Shown here piece by piece: positions 43,201-46,989 of a DNA stretch of 64,000 nt. The position numbers and the translations under genes were made by a program. The stretch's first letter is position 1; the number at the start of each line of letters is the position of its first letter. Source of the stretch: Crossaster papposus (taxonomy: Eukaryota; Echinodermata; Asteroidea; Velatida; Solasteridae); assembly GCA_037893245.1 (NCBI GenBank), contig JBAIAA010000900.1, forward strand, positions 558,001-622,000, in the 5' to 3' direction. The notes beneath the pieces are model-generated. The model was not told the DNA's origin. It made no database searches and saw only the letters and a program-made list of their open reading frames with translations.

Positions 43201-44350
43201 AATCTGACCGAATCCATTATCAATGGAAATGTACACACAGAAATGTACACAATATAAGGTATTTCCTAATATATTGCAAATCTTTACAGCGATATGGTAA
43301 TATTGGCAACAAATGAGCGAGGTGATCACTGAAAGTAGTAAGGTGGGCCACCTCAAATTTGAAACGGCTGTTTGTAGTAGAACAGCGCACCATATCCACC
43401 CACGTTCAACCCAGAAAATGGTCGAGCATTGTCAAATCCCAATGAGTTACAGGGTCCTGAATCTCAAACCTTGTAAAACTTACAGTTTTTGAAGTAGCCT
43501 AGGGCCCTGGGGCAATAGACTAGGCTAGGGCTAAGAAGTAAGGCCTACCAAATGTTTGCGCAGATTGTAACATGGAGGCGCAAATTTAAATTGTGCAGTG
43601 AAATTTGCGTACTTCGTATTAAACTTTAAAGTATCTTGCGCGCCAAAAATTAAACTTGTGCAAGGCCAAGGTATCCAAATTCAAATTGGGCGATTGGTAA
43701 AACCCGGATCTCCTGGATCTCCCGGATCTAATGTTAACGCTAGGCATCTTCAGTCGGATCTTCAGTCGGACCTTCCCGGATCCTTAATAAAATAAAAAAG
43801 TTTCACCTTCAAGGACAAGGCTTCATTCAATTAAATAAAAAATAATTCATTTAAAAGTTGCCTTTTGGGGGGGATTAGAGTTAGGCCCTGAATGGGTTAG
43901 CATTAGGGTTAGGGTTAAGAAAGGTCCGAAGAGGTCCGGGGGATTCTCGCGGTCGGCATGACGTCACGAAGGGGCGAGCCGTCCATAACAACATGCGTTA
44001 GACCTCAAACTTTCCCCTTTGCGCTTAAGTGCATAAACAATGGGAAGATAAACGAGGTTCCCGGATGTCCGAGCGCGAGAATCCGACTTTCACCCACACA
44101 CACAAATTAATTGCGCTTGACAACTTCACAACAACACGTCCGAAAACTGGGCAGGCCGAACTTACCCTCGAGAAAAAGCCTCGTCATCTTTCTTCTTGTA
44201 ATATGCAGAGGCTTTCTTTTTCATAAACTGTAAGAATAGTTTATACTCTTCTACAAATGCATTGATTACAGGATTTTTATCACCGCTGTAGAAAGTGGAA
44301 GATGGTTGATTGATGGACTGTGCAGCCTTGTGCTGCAGAATAACCGCCAT
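1033..44350 (-). CDS. CFAP54: CFAP54, cilia and flagella associated protein 54 (gene span, C-terminus off the left edge)
   Basis: CFAP54 (Chlamydomonas FAP54) is a core scaffold of the C1d projection of the central microtubule pair in motile cilia and sperm flagella; mouse mutants have ciliary motility defects. I assembled 38 exons on the minus strand; each junction has a GT donor and AG acceptor, and phases agree throughout, giving about 1,989 codons. Regions close to the vertebrate protein as I remember it include SVPLLSVRYLSWRTTLYTAV (exon 6), LPWPRTAVEKLLADMFEGSA (exon 10), NEKYVFAVAAYTANGALIG in a fibronectin type III-like domain (exons 21-22), ALQAVVQCYGLLAPIIHY (exon 25) and ERYSEQVSPLLIQAQRKL (exon 38). 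The human protein is about 3,100 residues, so the C-terminal part lies beyond position 1. Odd points are the tandem arrays spanning six splice junctions and one exon (exon 9) that I do not recall from vertebrates. Confidence 0.95.
2039..2262 (-). CDS. CFAP54: CFAP54 exon 37
   Basis: Encodes LKFENPLDDLSTADSRWM and LRVLEMLYYEQQWECLADIA, matching vertebrate LTFEHPLDDVNVVDLKWI. Acceptor CTCACAG, donor GTGAGT, ends in phase 2. Confidence 0.94.
3265..3492 (-). CDS. CFAP54: CFAP54 exon 36, acceptor copied about 13 times
   Basis: Encodes VLAHRGSHWTLLQNASRALW, then VVWRPFYIAVDCLLDMMVCL. Close to vertebrate WTLLQNVCRAFWNF. Its acceptor and first about 85 bases are the seed of the 129-bp array upstream. 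The acceptor is CCTAG, so any read-through from an upstream copy meets an in-frame TAG immediately before this exon. 76 codons, donor GTATGC. Confidence 0.93.
3493..5040 (-). repeat. 129-bp tandem array carrying the exon 36 acceptor, about 13 copies
   Basis: The motif ACTGCCACGG recurs at 3601, 3730, 3859, 3988 and 4117, a period of exactly 129 bp, and continues less regularly to 5027. On the minus strand each unit holds a pyrimidine tract (TTTTGTCTCTCTTCTCCCAG), the acceptor, about 85 bases of exon 36, and then intron. 129 is a multiple of three, so long shadow ORFs arise on the minus strand. In the CFAP54 frame, units with CCTAG (near 3492, 3622, 4395, 4524, 4653) have a TAG. Confidence 0.97.
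5165..5425. repeat. GCAGCTAAT array with an inverted centre
   Basis: Trinucleotide-like units of GCA, GCT and AAT. The left half reads GCTGCATTAGCTGCAGCT and the right half its reverse complement AGCTGCAGCTAATGCAGC, meeting near 5300. The whole can fold into a long hairpin. Shadow poly-Ala ORFs result. Confidence 0.93.
6315..6505 (-). CDS. CFAP54: CFAP54 exon 35
   Basis: Encodes KPVPVVPPPPDDKDSDTM, then ITTQATVDSLKKTFDHLKKA. The last residues AV join to VLAHRG of exon 36, like vertebrate RRAMVLACRGG. Donor GTCAGT, phase 0 at its end. Confidence 0.9.
6618..6692. mobile_element. small fold-back sequence
   Basis: ACAAATATTGACTGCTT pairs with AAGCAGTCAATATTTGT in intron 34. A related longer sequence lies at 1755-1875. 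Another fold-back (GTGATGTGGGATAT) is at 17775-17865. Confidence 0.7.
6846..6990 (-). pseudogene. second copy of the exon 34 3' end, with a stop codon
   Basis: 145-bp tandem duplication of 6991-7135, including about 120 bases of exon 34 and its GTAAGT donor. The codon for Gln in VIAQLQQ has become TAG, and the copy lacks the 5' half and acceptor of exon 34. It lies inside intron 34 and can only be used by skipping the true donor. Confidence 0.9.
7014..7228 (-). CDS. CFAP54: CFAP54 exon 34, 3' part tandemly duplicated
   Basis: Encodes SSYLDNEWFTFETAGTLVVG, then DPVIAQLQQMDPRDECKVQ and IEVAALVTV. Donor GTAAGT lies below 7014. The last 120 bases and the donor are copied once more 145 bp downstream (6846-6990), where one codon has become a stop. 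Confidence 0.92.
7652..7749 (-). CDS. CFAP54: CFAP54 exon 33
   Basis: Encodes LNILQGLCHFAQFLNKIEKR, matching vertebrate LNYYLALSHFSLFLKKLRRR. Acceptor CTTGCAG, donor GTAAAT, ends in phase 2. Confidence 0.92.
8028..8535. mobile_element. inverted-repeat element with TTCGCACTGGAC ends
   Basis: Left TGTTCGCACTGGACATTTTT, right AAAAAAGTCCAGTGCCAACA; two internal copies of the end motif occur at 8329 and 8456. Intron 32. Confidence 0.78.
8571..8675 (-). CDS. CFAP54: CFAP54 exon 32
   Basis: Encodes AFEKLEQILPEFYHTQKKK and LRKICADEIPWRTQ, matching vertebrate YRQLCIEEQPWRSQ. 35 codons, phase 0, donor GTATGA. Confidence 0.92.
9015..9093 (-). mobile_element. tRNA-derived SINE head
   Basis: On the minus strand it has a tRNA-like D arm (TGGTTGAGTGG) and T arm (GGGTTCGAGTCCCACC), but the anticodon region is expanded. 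A truncated relative is at 9628-9655. Intron 31. Confidence 0.65.
9781..9951 (-). CDS. CFAP54: CFAP54 exon 31
   Basis: Encodes a lysine-rich linker (SPRRKKKKLQLLVHLRSN) and a helical end, AAKAQQEHKELQ. 57 codons, phase 0, acceptor GGACAG, donor GTCAGA. Conservation is low; accepted on phase and splice sites. Confidence 0.85.
10689..10803 (-). CDS. CFAP54: CFAP54 exon 30
   Basis: Encodes RNEQLSAVKATLSKQPGG and DPKKYAAAVIEYTK. Exons 27 to 30 together restore phase 0. Acceptor GTCTTAG, donor GTAATA. Confidence 0.85.
10855..11423 (+). repeat. G-rich minisatellite in intron 29
   Basis: About 570 bp of GGGTGGGGTAGAGA-like units, nearly free of C on the plus strand. It has many GGG/GGGG runs that could form G-quadruplexes on the CFAP54 template strand. 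It ends a few bases from the exon 29 donor. Pro/Thr-rich ORFs across it are artefacts. Confidence 0.95.
11428..11554 (-). CDS. CFAP54: CFAP54 exon 29
   Basis: Encodes VVKFRRRARFLEFVVQVVQK, aligned with vertebrate VMKFKQKPRFLEFFTQIMLK. Donor GTGAGG opens within about ten bases of the G-rich tandem array. Confidence 0.92.
11925..12017 (-). CDS. CFAP54: CFAP54 exon 28
   Basis: Encodes AHNADELTGSEDPNILHAFI and AALPSRYAYKE. 93 bp, phase 1 at both ends, acceptor CAAACAG, donor GTAACA. Confidence 0.87.
12655..12983 (-). repeat. 55-bp tandem array carrying the exon 27 donor, seven donors
   Basis: AAACTAG|GTACGT donors occur with the exon end at 12984 (true), 12929, 12874, 12819, 12764, 12709 and 12654, exactly 55 bp apart. 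More diverged units continue to about 12480. The period is not a multiple of three, and reading through meets TGA. Confidence 0.97.
12984..13179 (-). CDS. CFAP54: CFAP54 exon 27, donor copied seven times
   Basis: Encodes DAIDFIEDVDGGTG, a basic patch KKKRPRRFG, and LRALEAHMLKLSKL. The donor TAG|GTACGT is the first of seven identical donors in the adjacent 55-bp array. Using a more distal copy would add a TGA in frame after about ten codons. Confidence 0.9.
13386..13586 (-). CDS. CFAP54: CFAP54 exon 26
   Basis: Encodes VLTHCYAILLELPVSLRQR and MIAVITYHMAKVLRVWKQKG, matching the vertebrate MIACCIFYITKILRSWR block. 67 codons, phase 0, donor GTCTGT. Confidence 0.93.
14186..14341 (-). CDS. CFAP54: CFAP54 exon 25, acceptor copied about 21 times
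   Basis: Encodes LQRLAECERMLVAMELAGWL, then ALQAVVQCYGLLAPIIHYK, close to vertebrates. Only this copy continues past IIHY into the downstream coding sequence and a proper donor (GTCAGT). The upstream copies in the 162-bp array turn into TAA at that point. Confidence 0.93.
14342..17705 (-). repeat. 162-bp tandem array carrying the exon 25 acceptor, about 21 copies
   Basis: Unit boundaries recur every 162 bp (for example GTTAGTAG at 14533, 14695, 14857). On the minus strand each unit has a pyrimidine-rich tract, TTTGCTAG or TTTACTAG, then about 125 bases of exon 25 ending IIHY, then TAA. Acceptors run from 14341 to 17581. Units are 95% or more alike by eye, and variants such as GGAGG/GCAGG and CTAGC/CTAGT are interspersed. 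Confidence 0.97.
17996..18143 (-). CDS. CFAP54: CFAP54 exon 24, acceptor copied 17 times
   Basis: With the proximal acceptor TCTCAAG at 18144 it encodes LNPKTCSVASPVLLRMFLTS and IFINVDVSVREGEIYCDKL, matching the vertebrate FLRNIFVTSDIKIKEENLFCD block. The same acceptor recurs every 90 bp up to 19583, and the frame stays open through all copies, so the true 5' end of this exon is not decidable from sequence. Donor GTTGGT. Confidence 0.85.
18144..19624 (-). repeat. 90-bp tandem array carrying the exon 24 acceptor, 17 copies, open in frame
   Basis: The acceptor TCTCAAG|ACTGAACCC recurs every 90 bp from 18143 to 19583. Each unit is the last about 35 bases of intron 23 plus about 55 bases of exon 24. 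In the CFAP54 frame there is no stop in the array; each unit reads as a 30-residue module, LNPKTCSVASPVLLRMF plus a hydrophobic run such as LLLPLCLIICLSR. The opposite strand is open as well, which reflects unit length and is not evidence of a gene. Confidence 0.97.
19663..19805 (-). CDS. CFAP54: CFAP54 exon 23
   Basis: Encodes TAYQVGCYPIGLTASTVLWE and FVAPVLPSESDIEVV. Donor GTAAGC lies about 40 bases before the first unit of the 90-bp array. Ends in phase 2, so exon 24 must supply one base. Confidence 0.92.
20195..20377 (-). CDS. CFAP54: CFAP54 exon 22 (FN3-like domain, part 2)
   Basis: Encodes CELHVSGLQTNEKYVFAVAA and GDSIGNTTKPILASHPLS. The NEKYVFAVAAY signature and the TTKPIL block are nearly identical in vertebrates. 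61 codons, phase 0, donor GTACGT. Confidence 0.95.
20684..20776 (-). CDS. CFAP54: CFAP54 exon 21 (FN3-like domain, part 1)
   Basis: Encodes VAWYRLFGRLASGSNVKVRL and NDYFLPGTGEE, the first strands of the fibronectin type III-like domain of CFAP54. 31 codons, phase 0, donor GTAATC. Confidence 0.93.
20880..21208 (+). repeat. 22-bp minisatellite, about 15 copies
   Basis: Unit TCACAAGTCCATCACAAACAAA with CCC/CAT variants. Located in intron 20, about 100 bases before exon 21. Related to the dispersed CACAAGTC sequences at 7800-7980, 13820-13920, 31370-31620 and 63870-63990. Confidence 0.95.
21421..21597. mobile_element. inverted-repeat element, GGTTTATACTTCGCG type
   Basis: Ends AAGGCTGGTTTATACTCGGC and TTCGCGTGAAGTATAAACCTT in intron 20. 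Relatives are at 63671-63847 and (partial) 6740-6850; the last one abuts the 145-bp duplication at exon 34. Confidence 0.8.
21646..21849 (-). CDS. CFAP54: CFAP54 exon 20
   Basis: Encodes a glutamine-rich linker (QKQQNQQQKGQ) followed by VPPAPLLLCRTDTTMVFRPG, the conserved lead-in to the fibronectin type III-like domain. 68 codons, phase 0. Confidence 0.92.
22013..22174 (-). CDS. CFAP54: CFAP54 exon 19
   Basis: Encodes VDELLNSCDKNLVSRALFLM and QKTLLMPKSGDLTPEQ; the ALFLMQKTLL block is conserved. 54 codons, phase 0, donor GTACTT. Confidence 0.92.
22703..22960 (-). CDS. CFAP54: CFAP54 exon 18
   Basis: Encodes NTIMDLHLELLFMYHRVCIK, matching vertebrate FMMDLHLELIQAQHRIAV, between acidic and lysine-rich linkers (DKDNTTEKADDDPEG; KAKAGSGKSQKSR). 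86 codons, donor GTGAGC. Confidence 0.92.
22999..23235. mobile_element. TTAA MITE, full-length copy
   Basis: TTAACCAGTTCGCACTGG to CCCGGCGCGAACTGGTTAA, about 237 bp, in intron 17. A TTAA flanking each end and terminal inverted repeats suggest a piggyBac-type non-autonomous element. Confidence 0.88.
23283..23527 (-). CDS. CFAP54: CFAP54 exon 17
   Basis: Encodes TPVPKSPTVRPF, then GAQEQLLSAREILERALQGM and RARQIVALTDGKSIADVSW. Predicted helical. Donor GTAAGG; exons 15 to 17 together restore phase 0. Confidence 0.88.
23786..23881 (-). CDS. CFAP54: CFAP54 exon 16
   Basis: Encodes a low-conservation linker, KVKAKPAVVETGSGG to DDQSVSTLQK. Acceptor AATACAG, donor GTACCT. Accepted mainly on splice sites and phase 1 continuity between exons 15 and 17. 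Confidence 0.8.
24496..24634 (-). CDS. CFAP54: CFAP54 exon 15
   Basis: Encodes WVHILSIVHEVMYWCGISTM and GVTAEVAIRLALVLEN. Acceptor TGTTACAG, donor GTACAT, ends in phase 1. Confidence 0.92.
25018..25190 (-). mobile_element. tRNA-derived SINE
   Basis: GGGTTCGAACCCCGCATGGG (T arm, minus strand) with a shared tail: ATTTTCTCCCACCTCTAAAA and TTTTCCCCAGG. Relatives at 61375-61480 and 46795-46860 share GGCCCA and the (T)GAACCCGGGTCACA segment. Confidence 0.75.
25235..25369 (-). CDS. CFAP54: CFAP54 exon 14
   Basis: Encodes ESVDRDMVVDATLFLWNRCK, matching vertebrate KEIVVDTIMFLWQKC as recalled. 45 codons, phase 0, donor GTGTGT. Confidence 0.92.
25535..25707. mobile_element. TTAA MITE, truncated copy
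   Basis: Keeps the right end (GTCGCGAACTGGTTAA) and about 170 bp of interior; the left end is lost. Intron 13. Confidence 0.8.
25985..26073 (-). CDS. CFAP54: CFAP54 exon 13
   Basis: Encodes PVPRSNLLLNDEMVQLAEVL and NSCAKDPMA. Acceptor TGTTACAG, donor GTATGT. Only one of its three frames is open, which fixes the exon 12 donor. Confidence 0.87.
26826..26967. mobile_element. fold-back element at the distal end of the 98-bp array
   Basis: CAAATACAGCATGGTTT pairs with AAACCATGCTGTATTTG, and GTGGGAATTACTGGT with ACCAGTAATTCCCAC. The array starts within ten bases of it. A second fold-back (CACCAGGAAATAACTAA) lies at 26400-26510. Confidence 0.8.
26975..28731 (-). repeat. 98-bp tandem array carrying the exon 12 donor, about 18 copies
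   Basis: The motif CTATGCTACT recurs at 27061, 27159 and onward, with period 98 bp (96 in two units). On the minus strand every unit carries GGACA|GTAGCATAG, the exon 12 donor. Reading from exon 12 into the array meets a stop after about 35 residues. The distal end abuts a fold-back element at 26826-26967. Confidence 0.96.
28732..28846 (-). CDS. CFAP54: CFAP54 exon 12, donor at the edge of the 98-bp array
   Basis: Encodes SQNEQRYTPEIKSLEILQAM and DPLNPSRKTKKPYSHTED. The donor GTAGCA is the first of about 18 copies in the adjacent 98-bp array. It was fixed by phase: exon 13 is open only when preceded by one extra base, which this donor supplies. Confidence 0.85.
28847..29414. other. CFAP54 intron 11, nothing recognised
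   Basis: AT-rich sequence without a repeat or ORF I can name. The same is true of 23882-24495, 29666-30593 and 12018-12480. Confidence 0.6.
29415..29665 (-). CDS. CFAP54: CFAP54 exon 11
   Basis: Encodes DCNYGDNLNPYYLGG and later VPVNAVVKFVKLAYNYEQWE, matching the conserved block around the vertebrate AVKFIKLAF motif. The acceptor is weak (TGTCTGGAG); it was chosen because phase 1 from exon 10 is completed and the frame is open. Donor GTAAGC. Confidence 0.88.
30594..30795 (-). CDS. CFAP54: CFAP54 exon 10
   Basis: Encodes LPWPRTAVEKLLADMFEGSA, then AQFLAILETLTDSTRRTLL and YSELFFAGMEIIA. Very close to vertebrate CFAP54. Acceptor TTCTTAG, donor GTAGTG, ends in phase 1. Confidence 0.95.
32001..32072 (+). 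repeat. AGGTCA tandem array next to exon 9 donor
   Basis: Eight AGGTCA hexamers in 72 bp, with two 2-base and five 4-base spacers (DR2 and DR4 arrangements). AGGTCA is the nuclear receptor half-site. The array stops about 20 bases from the exon 9 donor. It may only be a short tandem repeat. Confidence 0.9.
32092..32196 (-). CDS. CFAP54: CFAP54 exon 9, probable in-frame cassette exon
   Basis: 105 bp, phase 0 at both ends, acceptor CCCCCAG with a weak pyrimidine tract and a good donor GTGAGT. It encodes PTEIYTVTVAASDGRLIWHK followed by TSKQRLDDLLKKQGS. Exons 8 and 10 also join in phase without it, and I do not recall this segment in vertebrate CFAP54. It is either a lineage-specific or alternatively used exon, or a false exon. 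An AGGTCA tandem array ends about 20 bases past its donor. Confidence 0.55.
32484..32870. mobile_element. inverted-repeat element with GTTTGGTATTCCATCTGC ends
   Basis: Left AATAGCCTGTTTGGTATTCC, right GGAATACTGAACTGGCTTATT. An inverted relative covers positions 1-190, and one end lies near 24790. The 156-residue ORF across it is not a recognisable protein. Confidence 0.75.
32949..33184. mobile_element. TTAA MITE, full-length copy
   Basis: TTAACCAGTTTGCGCTGG to GGCGCGAACTGGTTTT; the right TTAA has decayed. Located in intron 8. Confidence 0.85.
33185..34578. other. part of CFAP54 intron 8
   Basis: AT-rich; C run at 33669-33691; TATATATAAATA at 33560-33585. Nothing else recognised. Confidence 0.6.
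34579..34905. mobile_element. TGTGACC inverted-repeat element
   Basis: Ends TGTGACCTGGCACCACGAAA and TTTCGTGGTGCCAGGTCACA, about 327 bp, in intron 8. It begins 42 bases past the exon 8 donor. A related copy is at 57832-58256, and a single related end lies at 49298. Confidence 0.85.
34947..35048 (-). CDS. CFAP54: CFAP54 exon 8
   Basis: Encodes LGIMVYKRAVFDTRKKPKG and LLRPKMRSNLKDAQS. In vertebrates the sequence after this block runs directly into the LPWPRT block, which here is exon 10, so exon 9 is extra. Donor GTAAGT, phase 0. Confidence 0.92.
35240..36000. repeat. two decayed copies of a dispersed repeat
   Basis: GCAACTATCC, TTGATGTCAAGATATTAATGA and TCTAAACT recur here and at 2400-2700, 5470-5930 and 7490-7640. 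No ORF. Intron 7; otherwise 35049-36357 holds nothing recognisable. Confidence 0.65.
36358..36471 (-). CDS. CFAP54: CFAP54 exon 7
   Basis: Encodes SFARRALSKVNELSQLEK and EIEIIFRQAAVR; the first block is nearly identical to vertebrates as recalled. Donor GTATGT, 38 codons, phase 0. Confidence 0.92.
36903..37046 (-). CDS. CFAP54: CFAP54 exon 6
   Basis: Encodes VLEFLLWACMCIEHSVPLL and SVRYLSWRTTLYTAVCQCYY. This is the most conserved block in the window and the first evidence for the gene call. 144 bp, phase 0. Confidence 0.96.
37511..37752. mobile_element. TTAA MITE, full-length copy
   Basis: TTAACCAGTTAGCGCCGG to CGGCACGAACTGGTTAA, 242 bp, in intron 5. Confidence 0.87.
38240..38298 (-). CDS. 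CFAP54: CFAP54 exon 5
   Basis: A 59-bp exon encoding GTIHIYSLSRHLMTLGHSAK, a conserved CFAP54 block. Acceptor CTTTGCAG, donor GTAACC. Too short for ordinary ORF calling; identified by homology and phase. Confidence 0.92.
38299..40761. other. CFAP54 intron 4
   Basis: Holds the GTTAACCTGTACC repeats, TGTACATG palindrome clusters at 39830-39860 and 40270-40310, and a GC-rich patch at 40060-40200. No exon or ORF with support. Confidence 0.6.
39048..39155 (+). repeat. short tandem repeat of CTAGTTAACCTGTACC type
   Basis: About six units of 16-18 bp in intron 4, with earlier scattered copies at 38800-38830 (GTTAACTCGTACC). No known function. Confidence 0.85.
40762..40933 (-). CDS. CFAP54: CFAP54 exon 4
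   Basis: Encodes FRALYGKSICNYQLVLLTD, then LITQVVLPREPLCWLVYN. Acceptor CCTTAG, donor GTAGGT; one base of a Gly codon is carried into exon 5. Confidence 0.92.
40934..42047. other. CFAP54 intron 3
   Basis: Poly-T tract, then A-rich and lysine-like shadow ORF sequence at 41270-41400. No gene recognised. Confidence 0.6.
40998..41027. repeat. poly-T tract
   Basis: Uninterrupted T run of nearly 30 bases in intron 3. Long C and G runs also occur at 33669-33691 (intron 8) and 20080-20138 (intron 22). All are likely length-variable. Confidence 0.9.
42048..42191 (-). CDS. CFAP54: CFAP54 exon 3
   Basis: Encodes EYNLAVWQCYGRYLDQFGD and VKEVFFPDGLETD, both strongly conserved with the vertebrate protein. 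144 bp, phase 0 at both ends, donor GTAAGT. Confidence 0.93.
42333..42574. mobile_element. TTAA MITE, copy with decayed left end
   Basis: Left end TTAAACAGTTCACGC, right end CCCGGCGCGAACTGGTTAA. Located in intron 2, in the opposite orientation to the 37511 copy. Confidence 0.83.
42897..43002 (-). CDS. CFAP54: CFAP54 exon 2
   Basis: Encodes GADTLFALWNSYEGRLPTTY and QQKVIEMGDFLVTIK, matching the helical repeats of the N-terminal region. Acceptor ACAAACAG, donor GTAAGG. Together with exon 1 it gives exactly 97 codons. Confidence 0.92.
43003..44165. other. CFAP54 intron 1
   Basis: Contains GGATCTCC/CCCGGATC short repeats (43700-43780) and one end of the ATTCTCGCGGTCGG element family (43941-43990). 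Nothing else recognised. Confidence 0.6.
44166..44350 (-). CDS. CFAP54: CFAP54 exon 1 (start codon)
   Basis: ATG at 44350-44348 begins MAVILQHKAAQSINQ; FYSGDKNPVINAF and LQFMKKKASAYY align with the N-terminal region of vertebrate CFAP54 as recalled. The donor is GTAAG just below 44166 and the exon ends in phase 2. The protein starts later than the human one, which has a longer low-complexity N-terminus. An RFX-like box lies 18 bases upstream. Confidence 0.9.
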
Positions 44351-44367
44351 CTTGAAAATACTTTCCA

Positions 44368-44380
44368 GTTGCTATGGTCA
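44368..44380. promoter_or_regulatory. RFX/X-box-like site upstream of CFAP54
   Basis: GTTGCTATGGTCA fits most of the RFX X-box consensus (GTTGCCATGGCAAC), with a good left half and a weak right half. It lies 18 bases upstream of the CFAP54 start codon. RFX factors drive many ciliary genes through X-boxes near the start site, so position and gene function agree; a chance match is possible. Confidence 0.4.
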
Positions 44381-45423
44381 GTTCCACTATTTAAAAGGGG
44401 GTTATATTGATATGCATTCTTAATGGAAGTATTTATACCACATAATGTGACAGGTGAGTTTGAAAAACAAGAATATAAACAATTTTCAGTATAATGGAGG
44501 CATTCACGGGGTTTCTTATTTGATTTGCAATCAACAATAATAAATATCCACACTATTTCCGTAACTATGGTTTTTGGTCGCTACTGTAATTTGTATGGTT
44601 AAGACCATCAATCAAAAAGTTTCATCAGGCGCGCGCGCGGGGCGATCGTGTTCTATTTAATTATGATCAAGTTATGAAGAGGGCGCATACAGCGTGCACT
44701 ATAGCGCGCGAGTGGTAGCTGCATGCATGCTGCAGCAGCCACATCCCATAGACTCGTGTGTAATTTCAATTCGGACACGGCTATTAGGCCAAATTAGAAC
44801 AATTTCCCTTCCTCGCGCGCATTCTTTTTTGTTTTTGCATCAAACAATTTTTCTTAAATATTGTTATAAATAAAAAAATACTTAAAAAAAAATAATCTGA
44901 GGCATTTTCACATTTTCTCCCGATCGTCAGCCTTTCATAGCATGCATAGTGTGCAGGATTAAAGTCTAATTTAAAGTCTAAGTTTATGCAATTTTACCTA
45001 GTCAGTTTTTCTTGTGGTTTGTCTTTTCGATTATTTACGAACTTTTCATGTAAATAGGCCATTTTGTGATTGCAAGGTTGAGAATCTATCTAAACACCAA
45101 CTAGGTCAAGCTAAAACTCCCCACCCAATAATGACTTACTGACAAGATTTATTTGACTAGAGCACCAATTTTCAGAGGGAAAACCACTGCAATTGTTTAT
45201 CTTTATTTAGCTCACACACCATTATTAAAAAGATTTTAAATTAATTTCTATGAAAAAATTGAATGCTTTCACAAATAATACTGCTCATTTTCAAAATGAT
45301 GCTTAAAAGCCAAGCAAACTACACAATAGGTTACCATTTACACAGCAAAGCTCTAATATTTATTTAATTAAATATATAATTAAATCATTTCAGTTACTTT
45401 TTTTTCATGTGTTACTAAATGTA

Positions 45424-45868
45424 CAGTGCAACACCGCTATAATTAACGAACATCACAGGGTCCACAGATTTTCACCCACTGGTCCATCAGGTGCCCATTT
45501 TTCAAGATGGCATTTTTTTTAAATAGTGCATTTTTGTTGACTATTTAAAGTGCGCCCTCTTTTATTCATCACACCAAATTCTTATTCATCACACCGAATT
45601 ATAAATCAAAGGTTGGCTTTTCCCTTTTATTCATTGGGGAAATTATAACCACCTGTCTCTCTCATAAAGCACTGGCCGTTTGACATTCAGAAATAAAACA
45701 TGGTCTTAATAGCATTTGATAAACCCAGTGGATTTTTAAAAAACTGTTGAAATATTTTCAACAATGTTTGGTATGTTTAGACACAAAAATCGGGAGCCAA
45801 GGTCAGGATGGTGTTCGGTAGAGCCAAATGTTCGGTATAGCGGTGTTCGATATAGCGGTGTTCTATTT
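45424..45868. mobile_element. pogo/Tigger-like non-autonomous element
   Basis: TA then CAGTGCAACACCGCTATAAT with AACGAAC at the left; GTTCGGTATAGCGGTGTT, twice, at the right. These ends resemble Tigger/pogo elements. Located between CFAP54 and CIMIP7. No transposase seen. Confidence 0.65.
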
Positions 45869-46447
45869 TATACTAATATGTGCTAATCCTCACTTGCCAA
45901 ACAACTATTTGACAGATTTATTTTTTAACAACACCTGACTAAATTCCCATCATCTGATTGGTTGATCTTTGATGGCGAGCATTGAATTATTTGTCCCAAT
46001 GCACAATGCGGTCGCACCGTAAAATTTCAACGATAAAAAGAACTTCCATTTCATGGTCACTTCATTGGTGGCGCTCTGACCAATCAGTTGATGAGGATTT
46101 ATTCAGGCGTTGTATGAAACAAATAATGAATGCAATGGAAAGAATTTCATTTGGTAACAGATGACAAATTTCATTTTACTCGGCAAAATTAAAACTGTCA
46201 CCTAATGAAATTATTCTTACCATTGCACTCACAGACATTACTAATGCAAATGTACAAGTTTTATAATCTGTTTATGCCTGTTTTACAGCCAAATACTGCC
46301 TATACTATTGAGTAATACCAAAATACTGACATATTGATGGAAAAATATGTTGAACTATTTATTGCATTCATGTTTTGTATTAAATTCAAATTTTCAATTG
46401 TTATTTTTTGAGTAAATAAACATATCTTTTTGTAAATACAAAAGGGT

Positions 46448-46453
46448 TTTATT
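46448..46453 (-). terminator. possible poly(A) signal of CIMIP7
   Basis: AATAAA on the minus strand, 537 bases past the CIMIP7 stop. If used, the 3' UTR contains the SINE at 46725-46860. No cleavage site can be shown. Confidence 0.3.
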
Positions 46454-46724
46454 TGTCTTTAATCTTTGAAAATTGGCATCCAGTAACATTTTCAAAACTA
46501 GGTGTTTTTAAGCAGAATAGCAAGATAGCAAAACAATCACAAAAAATAAGAAAAATTTTCCAAAATACATATACAATGCAAGTACTAAAATACAATTTGC
46601 CAAAACAAATATACAAATCTTTTGTCAACAAAAACCTGAAATTAACTTTACAACTCAAAAATAAGAATTTTTGAACAAAGAAAACTGGCAGGGGTGAACA
46701 GAGATACTGTTGGAGACCGCCAAC

Positions 46725-46860
46725 TTAGGGAAAGATAGCTCAGTTGGTAGAGCGCCGGTCCGGTATTCTGGAGGTCGCAGGTTCAACCCCAATTCACATA
46801 TTGGCCCAGGAGAGGTTTGAACCCGGGTCACAGAGGTGAAAGGTGAAGGGCCATTGGCCC
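46725..46860 (+). mobile_element. tRNA-derived SINE in the CIMIP7 3' region
   Basis: GATAGCTCAGTTGGTAGAGC followed by GGTCGCAGGTTCAACCCC: tRNA-like box A and box B, but with a poor anticodon stem. Joined to a second SINE fragment. Confidence 0.75.
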
Positions 46861-46989
46861 CGTTTCTTCACATACATGTAGCACAGTGAAGGGCAACAAC
46901 CAGCTGGCTGGTTTGCCCTTCCTCCCACTTTCAAAAGAGTTCCAATACTTATATCAATGGGTACATGAATGAACAATTCATGTAACACT

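Larger units (their letters stand above)
44351..46447. other. spacer between CFAP54 and CIMIP7
   Basis: CFAP54 promoter side (with the X-box-like site), a GC-rich patch with CGCGCGCGCG at 44632-44640, the pogo-like element, and AT-rich sequence. No gene recognised. Confidence 0.6.
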
